DNA from: Chara braunii | Taxonomy: Eukaryota > Streptophyta > Charophyceae > Charales > Characeae | Assembly (NCBI GenBank): GCA_003427395.1 | Contig: BFEA01000226.1 | Span: 2,277,831 to 2,318,070, forward strand | DNA: 40,240 nt | Reading direction: 5' to 3' | Shown: in pieces, positions 21,155-31,401 of the stretch | How positions within the stretch are numbered: the first letter of the stretch is position 1 | How the letters are laid out: each line of letters opens with the position of its first letter | Program-made: the position numbers and the translations under genes | Notes under the pieces: generated by a model | Databases searched by the model: none | Told to the model about the DNA's origin: nothing | What the model saw: the letters and a program-made list of their open reading frames with translations, nothing else

Positions 21155-22058
21155 AGACTGGAAAGTCCCCATAAGTTTAGGGAGGCCCAGTGCTTTGTTT
21201 CTTTTGGTTTTGAATGAAGCATCAGACCCTTCTATAAGTTTAGGGGGTCTGATTGCTTTGGAGGTTGGGATGTCCCCATAAGTTTCGGGAGACCTAGTGT
21301 TGTGGCTTGCATGGAGGGTCAGGCTGTTCTGTAAGTTCAGGTGGCTTGACTGCTCTGACCTGTGAGGGTTTGACTGTGTTCGATTTTCAGGAGCTCGGGG
21401 TGCTCTATAAGTTTAGGTACCCTGAGTTGCCTTGCTTCTAGGGTTTTCTTAAGTTTCTTTGTTTCTGAACGAGGGGGCCGAGCTGTTCTGTAAGTTTAGG
21501 TGACTCAGTCTCTTCCTGCTTTTTATTCTAAAGAAGTAATTTTGGCAAAGGGGCAGACCCTTCTGTAAGTTCAGGGGGTCTGACTCAATGCCACACACAT
21601 GGTGATTCAGAGAGAAATGAAATGGGCAGAGAGTTGGATCCTTCTGTAAGTTCAGGTGGTCTGATTTAAAGCCTCGCACATGTTGAAACCCAATGGTTAT
21701 AACTTGGCTATACTTTACTATTATTTAAGAACGAGATAATCAGACTGTTCTATAAGTTTAGGTGGTCTGACTATAACCTATCACAACTTGAAGAGAGTAT
21801 AATTAAGAATAAAATTCATGGTAAGCAGGGGCAGACTGAACTTGAGTTAGTTCAGTCATATGCAGCCTTAGAAGACTAAGTGCAGACAATTATATATAAC
21901 TTGGATATTTTAAACAGTTCAGGGCGACTAGAATGACCTAGTCATATGCCCAAAGAAGAGAGATGTAGTTGTGCCCTCTGTTTTGTGTATATTCAATGGC
22001 TAAGTTAAGCGCATTCCATAAGTTTGGGTGGCCTGACTTCATTCCTTATGTAAGCAGG
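21155..22058. repeat. Hairpin repeat array 1 (conserved loop, covarying stems)
   Basis: About ten dispersed units share the loop TTCTRTAAGTTYAGG, enclosed by 6-8 bp arms that differ between units yet stay complementary: TCAGACCC/GGGTCTGA (21222, 21245), CTCGGGGT/ACCCTGAG (21394, 21419), GTCAGGC/GCTTGAC (21318, 21344), CAGACCC/GGGTCTG (21554, 21576), TCAGAC/GTCTGA (21740, 21765). One unit (TTGGATC/GGTCTGA at 21634 and 21658) survives through G-U pairs. Units near 21266 and 21476 pair poorly. Spacers are AT-rich and variable. Confidence 0.7.
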
Positions 22059-22269
22059 GTATAAAGGGTTAAATCCTTAAAAGATCATGAACTATTGTTG
22101 TCTGGATAAACTCGGAATGGTGAGAGTATTTATCTTTGTGGTTTGGCCTGCATGTGGCTGAGTGATGTTACTACTTGGTCTGAGTTTCAGTTTGATAGGT
22201 AGTTGTTTTAGTCGCTCGCCACGTGCTAGAGCTATAGGAGTAAGTTTCAATTCCTGCATTTTCTGAGCT

Positions 22270-22890
22270 AAGTTTTTTTACTTAGATCAATTATCGCATT
22301 TCCTGGGATCATTTTTTTACTTACTTGGCTTTGTATAAATCTTGGCAAGTTACTTTCTCTACGGGAAACACTGTCGAAATTTCTACAAATCCAAGAAGTT
22401 AGTCAATTGTTGACTTGTCAAAGTTCAACTTGTCTTTTATATCCGACCTAGTAAAAATCTGGAAAGTCTCTTTTTCTAAAGAGAGTGCTGCCCATATTTT
22501 TGCTAATTCAGGGAGTTAGACAAAATTGGATTTTGAGAAGTCAAAGTTATTCTCAAATTCTGAACTTAGAGTTGTATAAATTTTGGGATAACACTTTTCT
22601 AAAGGGAGTGCTGCCGAAACTGCAAAACTAAGGAGGTGGTTAAATCTTGTCTAAATTGGACTCAAGTTGTCTTTCGAGTTCATATCTGAGTTAGTGTAAA
22701 TCTGGGAAGTCTCCTTTCTAAAGGGAGTGCTGCCCAAATTTTTACTAATTCAGGGAGTTAGACAAAACTTGACTTTCCAAAGTTAAAGATTATCTCTGCT
22801 TTCATATTTGGACTTATATAAATTCAGGAAAGACACTTTTCCTACGGGAAGCGCTGCCAAAATTTTCTTAGTTTAAAGAAGATAGATTTT
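22270..22890. repeat. Hairpin repeat array 2, period about 130 bp
   Basis: About five diverged units each contain a short hairpin of the type CTCCTTT-CT-AAAGGGAG or CTCTTT-TTCT-AAAGAG, followed by TGCTGCC and, some way on, a TTCAGGGAGTTAGACAAA-like segment. In some units an outer helix (TGGG/CCCA) can also form. AT-rich and non-coding. Confidence 0.55.
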
Positions 22891-23391
22891 ATTTTGACAG
22901 GTGGCGATTCTGGCGATTCACTCTGAATAGGAAAAATTTTGTCATGACTCTACCTTTCTTTGGGCACTTGCTTAGAGGTAGGCTTAGATATAGTTAACTA
23001 GGATGATTTGGGTAAGATCATGATATGAAGATTGTTCTCCATTGACTTATAGGTTTAAACTGGGGCATTGACTTGTCATGTGTTATAGTCTTCTTGATCG
23101 TTTGATTCAAGTTCAGGACTAGATTCAACTTGATCCCTTGAGGATCATCTTCTGTTATCACTAATAACCGGTCGGTTGTCGATTCGTCGGTTTACGACTT
23201 AACTCCAATTCACTCCTGCCACTCAGCCTAAAGACTCTAACCCTGTGGTTTGATCTGTTTTGTTGTGTTTTTACCCGGACTTTATTGAATGGTCATTTAA
23301 CAAAGCTACTGGGTATTTCATTGCTGGGAAGGTGCGCAAAGGTTGAGGTTTGTATGGCTAAAGCAAGGGGTATGAGTACAGAGAATGCTTG

Positions 23392-23989
23392 AAGTTCACC
23401 CCGTGTAGTGCGTGGACTTTTGTTGGATCTTTGATGTGATTGCAAGTATGCTTGGTGATTCGGACTTGGGATTTGACTGTCTGTGCTCACATACATATAT
23501 ATATATGGCTGATAGGAGTCCCACTGTGACTGTGAGAAGTGATGGTCCTATATTAATAACCCTCCATATATATGTGTATATATATGTCTCGAGTGTTTCG
23601 TGTGGCCTTCTGGGACTGCGCGTAAGGGTTAAGCAGATTATGTGTTTGAGAGAAAAGGGAGATCCCCTTTAATCCTTTTGCTTTTTAGAGAAGTTGACCC
23701 CGTGTAGTGCGTGGACTTTTGTTGGATCTTTGATGTGATTGCAGGTATGCTTGGTGATTCGGACTTGAGATTTGACTGTCTGTGCTCACATACATATATA
23801 AATGGCTGAGAGGAGTCTCGCTGTGACTGTGAGAAGTGATGGTCCTATATTAATAACCCTCCCTATATATGTGTATATATATGTCTCGAGTGTTTCGTGT
23901 GGCCTACTGGGACCGCGCGTAAGGGTTAAGCAGATTATGGGTTTGAGAGAAAAGGGAGATCCCCTTTTATCATTTTGCTTCTTAGAGAT
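23392..23989. repeat. Tandem duplication, period 299 bp
   Basis: Two adjacent copies (23392-23690 and 23691-23989) with few differences. Each contains TA-rich microsatellite stretches near its centre and GAGATCCCCTTT near its end. High similarity points to a recent duplication. Non-coding. Confidence 0.9.
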
Positions 23990-23999
23990 TTTTATAGTC

Positions 24000-24980
24000 A
24001 GACATTGGTCCTGGGCCGAGATTCAAGGTCCTTGTCCAGGACATCCCAAGCCCTAGACTCTGCAGGGAAGGAATCTGCCCCCGTGCAGAGCCCATTTGCC
24101 TCGCCTGCCGAGACACTCAGACCAAAGGTCAGAGGTCTCGCGGCGGCTGCACGACTATTCCTTCAGCCATGCAATGTCATGAAGGATTAGACCCTCACGA
24201 CACTTCGAGTCTGACACTTGAGTGTCATAAGTGGTACTCGGATCCACGAGGGACCGCTTGATTATGGGCACCACATAGTATGCCATCATTGTGATTGCTC
24301 GGGTACGCTTTTATTGCGAGTCGATATGAGTAAGCCCTGCGCCCGCGCAGTTTTATACTAAAGTCTCGCGCGTGACGCCGATCCAATTTCCGCGTCGGAA
24401 AATTATGGGATAGGTACCGAGGGACTAGGAGTGTTGTCGCGTTGTTTGATGTGTGTGTGAGTGTGTGTTTTATTTTTGAATTTCTTAGAGTGGTGTGCGC
24501 GTGGTGTGTGAGATGCGTCCTAGTCGACCGACGTCGAGTCGCGCTTGGGACCTTAACCCCCCAAGATGTTGGCTCGCGTGCGGGTCCGATAGAGGCGTAC
24601 TACCGTTGTCGGAGAGCGGCACGCCTCGTCAACTTATAGTTGACTCGTCGTGGCCAGCCTCCACGCCAAAGGACTGCTTGTGGTCACGATCAGCAGAATG
24701 TTGACACGCTGGTTTGACTCTTGGGTCGAGTCAGCGGACAAGACAGCGCGACGGTCCAGCCCCATGGAGATCGAATCACGGCTTTTGGGCTGAATCGCCG
24801 CGTCTGCAAGGGCCAGATTAGTAGGGCCCGGTCCAAACGGTACTGAAAACGGACCAAGGGTTAGTGAGAAAAATAGAATTGACCACTTGGGACCGGACTT
24901 ACCGCATCGGGAANAATACGACCCGAAATGGTCAAGGGGAATACGGGATTGGGCCCCTCATTAAGAATAAGAGGGGTGTT
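24000..24980. other. Non-coding stretch between repeat arrays
   Basis: No recognisable gene. Short GT-rich runs near 24450, and GC-rich segments up to about 24.8 kb. Contains one ambiguous base near 24914. It might belong to the regulatory region of the large repeat-bearing element to the right, but no border can be placed. Confidence 0.4.
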
Positions 24981-24984
24981 TTAT

Positions 24985-25630
24985 TGTTAAAACAAGGCCG
25001 ACCCTTAGTATTCCAAAGTCGGGCCAGCCCAAGCCCGACGTTAATTTTAACATTGGTCCGTGCTAATTTTAGCGTTGGCCGTGCTATTTTTGGCACAAGC
25101 CTGGGTTATTTTTAGCACGGGCTCAAGCTAAATATAGNGCAGGCCCATGCTATTTTTAGCATGGGGCTGACTGTCCGTATCCCAAGGTCGGGGTNGTCCC
25201 AAGTCCCTCGCTATTTTTAGCCAAGTCCCGCGTTATTTTTAGCACAGTCCCGTGCTAATTTTAGCACAAGCCTGCGCTATATTTAGCGCAGGCCCGTACT
25301 ATTTTTAACACGNGACTGACTGTTCGTGTTCCGAAGTCGGGACTGTCCCAGTCCCGTGCTAATTTTAGCGCAGTCCCCCGCTAATTTTAGCACAGGCCCG
25401 CGCTATATTTAGCGCAGGCCCGTGCTATTTTTAACACGGGACTGACTGTTCGTGTCCCAAAGTCGGGACTGTCCCAGTCCCGCGCTATATTTAGTGCAGG
25501 CCCGTGCTATTTTTAACACGGGACTGACTGTTCGTGTCCCAAAGTCGGGACTGTCCCAGTCCCGCGCTAATTTTAGCGCAGGCCTGCGCTAATTTTAGCA
25601 CAAGCCTGTGCTAATTTTAGCCCAAGGACT
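24985..25630. repeat. Hairpin repeat array 3 (GCTA-TTTT-AGC units)
   Basis: About fifteen short palindromic units such as CATGCTATTTTTAGCATG (25146), GTGCTAATTTTAGCAC (25252), GCGCTATATTTAGCGC (25274) and GTGCTATTTTTAACAC (25422). Arms change in pairs between units (AT/AT, GT/AC, GC/GC), so pairing is retained. Units are grouped in higher-order repeats of about 80-100 bp containing GGGACTGACTGTTCGTGTCC. Confidence 0.75.
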
Positions 25631-25642
25631 GTTGCACCTTGC

Positions 25643-25670
25643 CCAATCACCCAGCCTCTTCACTATAAAA
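25643..25670 (+). promoter_or_regulatory. Candidate pol II promoter: CCAAT and TATAAAA
   Basis: CCAAT at 25643-25647 and TATAAAAG starting at 25664 follow directly after hairpin array 3 and precede a purine-rich, then pyrimidine-rich leader. The arrangement would suit the U3/R part of a long LTR. Whether it drives the element to the right is inference. Confidence 0.45.
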
Positions 25671-26046
25671 GAGAGGCCGAGCCACTTGAGAAGGGGAGAG
25701 AGGCCCTGATTTGCGAGAATGCGGAAACACTGGCGGAACGGCAAGCGGGAGTTGCAGCGTTGGAACAAGGGAAGAAGAAAGACGAGGCAAGCAAGAGAGA
25801 GGTAAAGGAGTGGAGCAGCCTGGGGAGGAGGTAGTCTTGGTTCTCACCAGGGTCATAGCCCTCTCCCTTGCCTCCCTTCCTATCTCTCTCTCCCTTTGCT
25901 CTTTCCTCCCCCTCTCTTCTTCCTCGCTCTCCTTACTCACTTCCGTCATCCCCCCCCTTTTTAGTCAGACCGGTCGCTTATGAATAAGCCCCGGTTTTAT
26001 TTTGTTTAATTTTATTTTTATTTTCGGTGTGCACCATTACCGCAAA

Positions 26047-26188
26047 AAAAGTTATTGTATGCCTATTCACCGCACCAGAGAGCACAAGGGTTAATGTATG
26101 CCTGTGCACCGCACCAGAGAGCACAAGGGTTACTGTATGCCTGTGCGCCGCACCAGAGAGCACAAGGGTTACTGTATGCCTGTGCGCC
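26047..26188. repeat. Hairpin repeat array 4a, 39-bp tandem repeat entering the gap
   Basis: Units start CGCACCAGAGAGCAC at 26071, 26110 and 26149, each preceded by GTGCRCC in later units, so GTGC/GCAC can pair. The array continues into the 870-base gap. Confidence 0.8.
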
Positions 26189-27058
26189 NNNNNNNNNNNN
26201 NNNNNNNNNNNNNNNNNNNNNNNNNNNNNNNNNNNNNNNNNNNNNNNNNNNNNNNNNNNNNNNNNNNNNNNNNNNNNNNNNNNNNNNNNNNNNNNNNNNN
26301 NNNNNNNNNNNNNNNNNNNNNNNNNNNNNNNNNNNNNNNNNNNNNNNNNNNNNNNNNNNNNNNNNNNNNNNNNNNNNNNNNNNNNNNNNNNNNNNNNNNN
26401 NNNNNNNNNNNNNNNNNNNNNNNNNNNNNNNNNNNNNNNNNNNNNNNNNNNNNNNNNNNNNNNNNNNNNNNNNNNNNNNNNNNNNNNNNNNNNNNNNNNN
26501 NNNNNNNNNNNNNNNNNNNNNNNNNNNNNNNNNNNNNNNNNNNNNNNNNNNNNNNNNNNNNNNNNNNNNNNNNNNNNNNNNNNNNNNNNNNNNNNNNNNN
26601 NNNNNNNNNNNNNNNNNNNNNNNNNNNNNNNNNNNNNNNNNNNNNNNNNNNNNNNNNNNNNNNNNNNNNNNNNNNNNNNNNNNNNNNNNNNNNNNNNNNN
26701 NNNNNNNNNNNNNNNNNNNNNNNNNNNNNNNNNNNNNNNNNNNNNNNNNNNNNNNNNNNNNNNNNNNNNNNNNNNNNNNNNNNNNNNNNNNNNNNNNNNN
26801 NNNNNNNNNNNNNNNNNNNNNNNNNNNNNNNNNNNNNNNNNNNNNNNNNNNNNNNNNNNNNNNNNNNNNNNNNNNNNNNNNNNNNNNNNNNNNNNNNNNN
26901 NNNNNNNNNNNNNNNNNNNNNNNNNNNNNNNNNNNNNNNNNNNNNNNNNNNNNNNNNNNNNNNNNNNNNNNNNNNNNNNNNNNNNNNNNNNNNNNNNNNN
27001 NNNNNNNNNNNNNNNNNNNNNNNNNNNNNNNNNNNNNNNNNNNNNNNNNNNNNNNNNN
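26189..27058. other. Assembly gap (870 Ns)
   Basis: Run of N between a 39-bp tandem array on the left and a 41-bp array of different sequence on the right, so the junction of two repeat families lies inside the gap. Confidence 0.99.
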
Positions 27059-27600
27059 ATTGAGTATCATTACGATTTATTGTGCCAGCAGACACTCAGA
27101 TTGAGTATCATTGCGATTTATTGTGCCAGCAGGCACTCAGATTGAGTATCATTAAGATTTATTGTGCTAGCAGGCACTCATATTGAGTATCATTGCGATT
27201 TACTGTGCCAGCAGGCACTCAGACTGAGTATCATTGTCGATTTATTGTGCCAGCAGACACTCAGATTGAGTATCATTGTGTTTTATTGTGCCAACAGACA
27301 CTCGGATTGAGTATCATTGCGATTTACCGTGCCAGAAGGCACTCAGACTGAGTATCATTGCTGATTTATTATGCCAACAGACACTCAGATTGAGTATCAT
27401 TGCGCCAGCAGGCACTCAGATTGAGTACCATTGCGACTTACCGTGCCAGCAGACACTCAGACTGAGTATCATTGCCGATTTATTGTGCTAGGAGGCACTC
27501 AGATTGAGTATCATGAATAACCGTGCCAGCAGACACTCAAATGGAGCATTTCGAACTTTTATGCCAACAGGCACTCTGAGTATTTTGGGTTAATGTGTCA
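27059..27600. repeat. Hairpin repeat array 4b, 41-bp tandem repeat
   Basis: About twelve units, each with two small hairpins: GTGCC-AGCA-GGCAC and ACTCA-GAT-TGAGT, followed by ATCATTGCGATTTAT. Variants keep pairing in part (GTGCT/GGCAC through G-U, ACTCG/TGAGT through G-U), while some GACAC variants introduce a mismatch. Confidence 0.8.
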
Positions 27601-27699
27601 ACGAGCACATTGATTGAGCATTGACCGTGTCGTCCGTTGCGCATATCGACTTACTATATTAGCAAGTATTCAAGCTAAGCATGCCATTTTCCTTTTGAG

Positions 27700-28060
27700 C
27701 ACGTTGAATTTAAGCACTCCGGGTAACTGCGACTGTGCGCATTCTAACTTGAGTGTGACACTGCGCCCCTTATTTGAGAAAGCCGCTTTTGATGAATTGC
27801 GACTGTGCACACTCAGGCTTGAGTGTGACACTGCGCCCTTATTTGAGGAAGCCTCTTTTGATGTATTGCGACTGTGCGCACCCAGACTTGAGTGCGACAC
27901 TGCGCCCTTATCAGAGAAAACTGCATTGATGATCTTGGGTCGGTACAACAGTGTGCACTTCATTCGTAGACTCAACTTTGATAAACTTGAGTCAGTGCGA
28001 CTGCGCACCGAATCTGTAGACATTGCAGAAGTCTGCGTGCCCATGAAACACTCAATCTGT
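27700..28060. repeat. Hairpin repeat array 5, period about 70 bp
   Basis: Three clear units (starting near 27729, 27799, 27868) and a weaker fourth. Each has a hairpin: CGCATTC/GAGTGTG (27738, 27751), CACACTCA/TGAGTGTG (27808, 27820), CGCAC/GTGCG (27877, 27892). An A-U to G-C double change separates the second and third. The segment CACTGCGCCCTTATTTGAGRAAGC follows each, in variants. Confidence 0.7.
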
Positions 28061-28089
28061 GTACACCGCTTCTGATGTTTTCTAAGCCA

Positions 28090-28870
28090 GCAAGTCGATT
28101 GAGTGCGCGCCCAGCCTCAGTTTGGCTACTTGAGTGCGCGCCCAGCCTCAGTTTGGCTGTTTGAGTGCGCGCCCAGCCGCAGTTTGGTTGTTTGAGTGCG
28201 CGCCCAGCCTCAATTTGGCTGTTTGAGTGCGCGCCTAGCCTCAGTTGGGTTGTTTGAGTGCGCGTCCAGCCCCAGTTTGGCTGTTTTGAGTGCGCGCCCA
28301 ACCTCAGCTTGGCTGCTTGAGTGCGCGCCCAGCCTCAGTTTGGTTCTTTGAGTGCGCGCCCAGTTTTATTTTGGCTGACAGAGTGCTTGCCCAGTCTCAG
28401 TTTGGCTGCTTGAGTGCGCGCCCAACCTCAGTTTGGCTGCTTGAGTGCGCGCCCAACCTCAGTTTGGCTGCTTGAGTGCGCACCCAATCTCGGTTTGGCT
28501 GATAGAGTGCGCGCCCGTGCGCGCCCAAGATAGAGACTTTTGAGTACGCGCTCGTGCGCCCCCAAGCGTGATAGAGACTTTTGAGTACGCGCTCGTGCGC
28601 GCCCAAGCTTGATAGAGACTTTTTAGTGCGCGCCTGTACGCTTGAGAGTATTATTCAAGTGCGCGCCCATGCGCGCCCAGGCTTGACATTGTAGAGAGAG
28701 TGTGCGCTCATTTGCGCCCGAGCTGGGTATAGCCATTTGAGTGCGTGCCCATGCACGCCCAAGCTTGGAACCGTGATTTGAGTGCGCGCCCAAGTGCACC
28801 CAAGCTTAGTATTGCTCTTGAGTGTGCGCCCATGCGCGCCTATGCTTGGTATTGTCACATGAGTGCGCTC
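28090..28870. repeat. Hairpin repeat array 6, about 30-bp GTGCGCGCCCA units
   Basis: About twelve units of GAGTGCGCGCCCA followed by CAGCC-TCAGTTT-GGCTG, a 5-bp hairpin, from about 28100 to 28500. Most variants keep the stem by G-U pairing (CAGTC/GGCTG, CAGCC/GGTTG, TAGCC/GGTTG, CAGTT/GGCTG). From about 28500 a related family with GTGCGCGCCCRTGCGCGCCCAAGCTTG continues. Confidence 0.75.
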
Positions 28871-29260
28871 AGGCTCGAGTAGGTTATACGAGTGTGTGCT
28901 CTGATGATTTCGGAATGCACGTCCCGCCGATATGATGGTCGGGGATGCATGTCCAGCGAGTGTGATTAGTCTTGAGGACGTGACTTGATGCCTCTGATGG
29001 TATGACTAACCCCAAACCCCCGCTGATTTGATTTCATGTTGATCGGTCTCTGCATGGACGATATTCATATCAGACCCTATGCAGACGGTATTTTTCCTGC
29101 ACACATGATATCAGTGCAGTCCGGTTTGCACTCGCAGTATTTTGCAACTGTCCTCTGCATAGCTAATATCTTGATGATCAGTTTCTCTCAGTGACGATAC
29201 TTGTAGTTCAGTCCTCATGCTCTAGTCCACTCGCTGCAGAGATGTTCGTATGATGTTCCT
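28870..29260. other. Non-coding stretch with weak repeats
   Basis: Between two arrays. Contains loosely repeated pieces such as TGCATGGACGATATT, ATGCAGACGGTATTT and GATCAGTTTCTC, but no clear unit and no gene. Confidence 0.4.
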
Positions 29261-29274
29261 ATATCGAGTTCTTG

Positions 29275-29600
29275 CTGATCAGTCGGGCCCATTCAGGCGG
29301 GCCCTTGTATCGAGTTGTTGCTGATCAGCCGGGCCCATTCAGGCGGGCCCCTATATCGAGTTGTTGCTGATCAGCCGGGCCCATTCAGGCGGGCCCCTAT
29401 ATCGAGTTGTTGCTGATCGGCCGGGCCCATTCAGGCGGGCCCCTATATCGAGTTGTTGTTGTTTCAGGCGGGCCCTTATATCGAGTTGTTGTTGTTTCAG
29501 CCGGGCTCATTCAGGCGGGCCCATTCAGGCGGGCCCCTATATCGAGTTATTGCTGTTCAGCCGAGCCCATTCAGGCGGGCCCTTATATTGAGTTGGTTGC
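29275..29600. repeat. Hairpin repeat array 7, about 46-bp GGGCCCATTCAGGCGGGCCC units
   Basis: About seven units. Each has GGGCCC-ATTCAGGC-GGGCCC, a 6-bp hairpin, followed by TATATCGAGTTGTTGCTGATCAGCC, whose GGCTGATCAGCC-like part is itself palindromic. Some units are shortened or internally duplicated (29460-29540). Confidence 0.8.
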
Positions 29601-29745
29601 CACCAGTTTGGCTTGAGGGTCTATTGAGGTGTTGTCCTCTTTGACCCTATCGAGTTGGGTTATTTTCCTTGGCTATTGATATTCCCCCTCATCTCCAGGA
29701 CATCATATAGCAGCTTGCCAGGGGCATTCAATATTATTTTGCAGA

Positions 29746-30087
29746 TTGGTCAAGCCGGCTTCTCAACATGAGACAACCCCTACATGGGGTAAGCTGGTTG
29801 AGAAGTTCTGCTATCGACACATTGGGCATCAGAGCTTCGTCATTCGGGCTAACGAGTCTCCCACATCGAGGTACACATTGCTGATCACTTATCACGTGAG
29901 AGATGCTGGGCAGGGAGTGAAGGGAACCACCTACGACCGGATTGCTGACTATATCTTCCGCAGGGAGAGTTACTGTAGGGAACATTGGTTACATGTGGTG
30001 TTTCCGCAGATCCCTTTTGCACCAGGTGGTGTCCTCTATGACTTTGACGGCTGTAACCCTAAACCGTTGAGCAGAGGTGGCAGCTAG
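29746..30087 (+). pseudogene. Unrecognised ORF, possibly a divergent relative of the pre-gag module
   Basis: 113 codons in a non-ATG-initiated open frame, directly after the hairpin arrays. The spacing of FVIR, YTLLITYHVRD, W-x-V-x-FPQ and DFDG faintly resembles the order of blocks in the repeated module at 31.66-34.36 kb (FPY-I-R, YVLV-RFLDT, VTWSV-P, FxDG), but the match is too weak to prove kinship. In-frame continuation is broken by stops and frameshifts up to 30478. Not recognised otherwise. Confidence 0.35.
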
Positions 30088-30477
30088 GAAAAGAGGCATC
30101 AAGACAGGAGGATCAGGAGCGAGGTGGCCAGATCTGGGATTCCTATTGCCACCTGTCTACAGAGGTCAGAGACAGATGAGTCAGACCAAGAGCCTTTCTG
30201 TGTGAACGATGTTGACCTGGGGGAGTATTTTGACTGGGATACTCACAGGGACTGAGTACGCTTGAGTTTGGAGCAGGCCCAAAGCATCTTATGACGTTGG
30301 TCACTGGGGCGAGACGCAGGCGGAAAGCAGCCTTACGACGGGTTGCTTATTTCTTGGCACGATACTTGAGGGTGATTAACCCAGGCATTACATGTCAGGA
30401 GGACCCAGGTCAGAGGAGGTAGTCGGCCCTTCAAGGGGGAAGGGACCAGTCTCATATCTGGGGATGCCTACAGCCAG
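30088..30477 (+). pseudogene. Degenerate coding remnant joining two ORFs
   Basis: All three plus-strand frames contain stops, but coding-like pieces alternate between frames (an acidic stretch near 30180-30255, a basic stretch near 30300-30380). It looks like one coding region broken by frameshifts rather than spacer DNA. Confidence 0.3.
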
Positions 30478-30840
30478 TTGGTGGGAGCAGACTTTGTCAT
30501 ACAGGCTTTTCGGAAGCCTCTCTATGGAGACCGTTTTCTGGAGGTTTCGTATGACTACATCTACGTCAAGGGACGGATCGAGATCTTGATCGGTGCCACT
30601 GGCAGCATTTCCCTCGTTGAGGAGTTGTACCTTCAGAGTGTTGCGGACGAGGAGATGGCTAGATGTATGGCATACATCAGCAAGATCGATCCTACGATAT
30701 CCTTTGACATCAACTATGTGGTCCCAGAGTCGATGACCACTCAGGTTCTCAATGACGAGGAGGACCAGCGTGTACTAGATACGGAGTCCCAGACATTCGA
30801 GCCCACTTATGAGGGGGTACCACTTATCGTTATTGATTGA
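30478..30840 (+). CDS. Unrecognised ORF, C-terminal part of a broken gene
   Basis: 120 codons ending TGA at 30840. Predicted alternating strands (RFLEVSYDYIYVKGRIEIL) followed by a helix (VEELYLQSVADEEMARCMAYI) and an acidic C-terminus. It shows a loose pattern resemblance (F-EV-D, G, E-E, A-x-x-I) to the ORF at 32462-32797, too weak to claim homology. The true start is uncertain because the upstream frame is damaged. No family recognised. Confidence 0.4.
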   Translation: MVGADFVIQAFRKPLYGDRFLEVSYDYIYVKGRIEILIGATGSISLVEELYLQSVADEEMARCMAYISKIDPTISFDINYVVPESMTTQVLNDEEDQRVLDTESQTFEPTYEGVPLIVID

Positions 30841-31397
30841 GGCTCGTATCTTCTAGTCACTGAGATGTACTATGACATTATTATGATTTACCAGTGACTG
30901 CAGCCCCCTCCTTTATGGCTGCTTCTCGCATTCTCTGTGTACTACTCTTCAGTCTCGTGTTTCTGGTCAGGCTCTTGCAGAGTCTGGTTTCTGGTCTTTT
31001 CATCCTCTTAGTATCATTTGATTTAGGATGCATGTCCTGTAATGCATGAAATGTTTATGCATGAGATAACAAGTTATTTATCACTCCACATTAGGTTACA
31101 CTCAAGGCTAATTGAAGGACTCCTGGATAGTAGGGACTCCGGTGACCTTGATTCTAACCTTTATACGGGGTCAGGTGCAGGCGATAAAACCAAACGCCTC
31201 ACTCTAAGCCGTGTCGCCACTGGCAGGAGGGATAACCCTGACTACTCGACTGTGTGACAAAGGCTGCTTGTAAGTTCACTCCTAATTTTCATAAAACTCT
31301 CCAAAATCCTGCGTGACAGCCTGCCAGTCCATCAACCCACCGCATTCGTCCCAGGGAGGGACATCAAACCAGGCCTTGGAACGGTGGGGGCGCGACA
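30841..31397 (+). other. Probable end of the 5' LTR (left border not found)
   Basis: Non-coding sequence leading to the primer-binding site. A plausible LTR 3' end is the CA at 31396-31397, four bases before the primer-binding site. The matching 3' LTR lies beyond the window, so neither the length nor the left border can be set. Confidence 0.45.
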
Positions 31398-31401
31398 AAA
31401 A

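Noticed and set aside
26027-27145. Several frames of more than 300 codons on both strands
   Set aside because: They read through the 870-base gap and tandem repeats; no coding evidence.
27059-27600. Regular repeats with spacers, CRISPR-like at first sight
   Set aside because: Head-to-tail 41-bp units without unique spacers, in eukaryotic DNA with no cas genes.
28900-28930. CTGATGA as a second hammerhead core
   Set aside because: No GAAA and no stem II at the right distance; also rejected at 32484.
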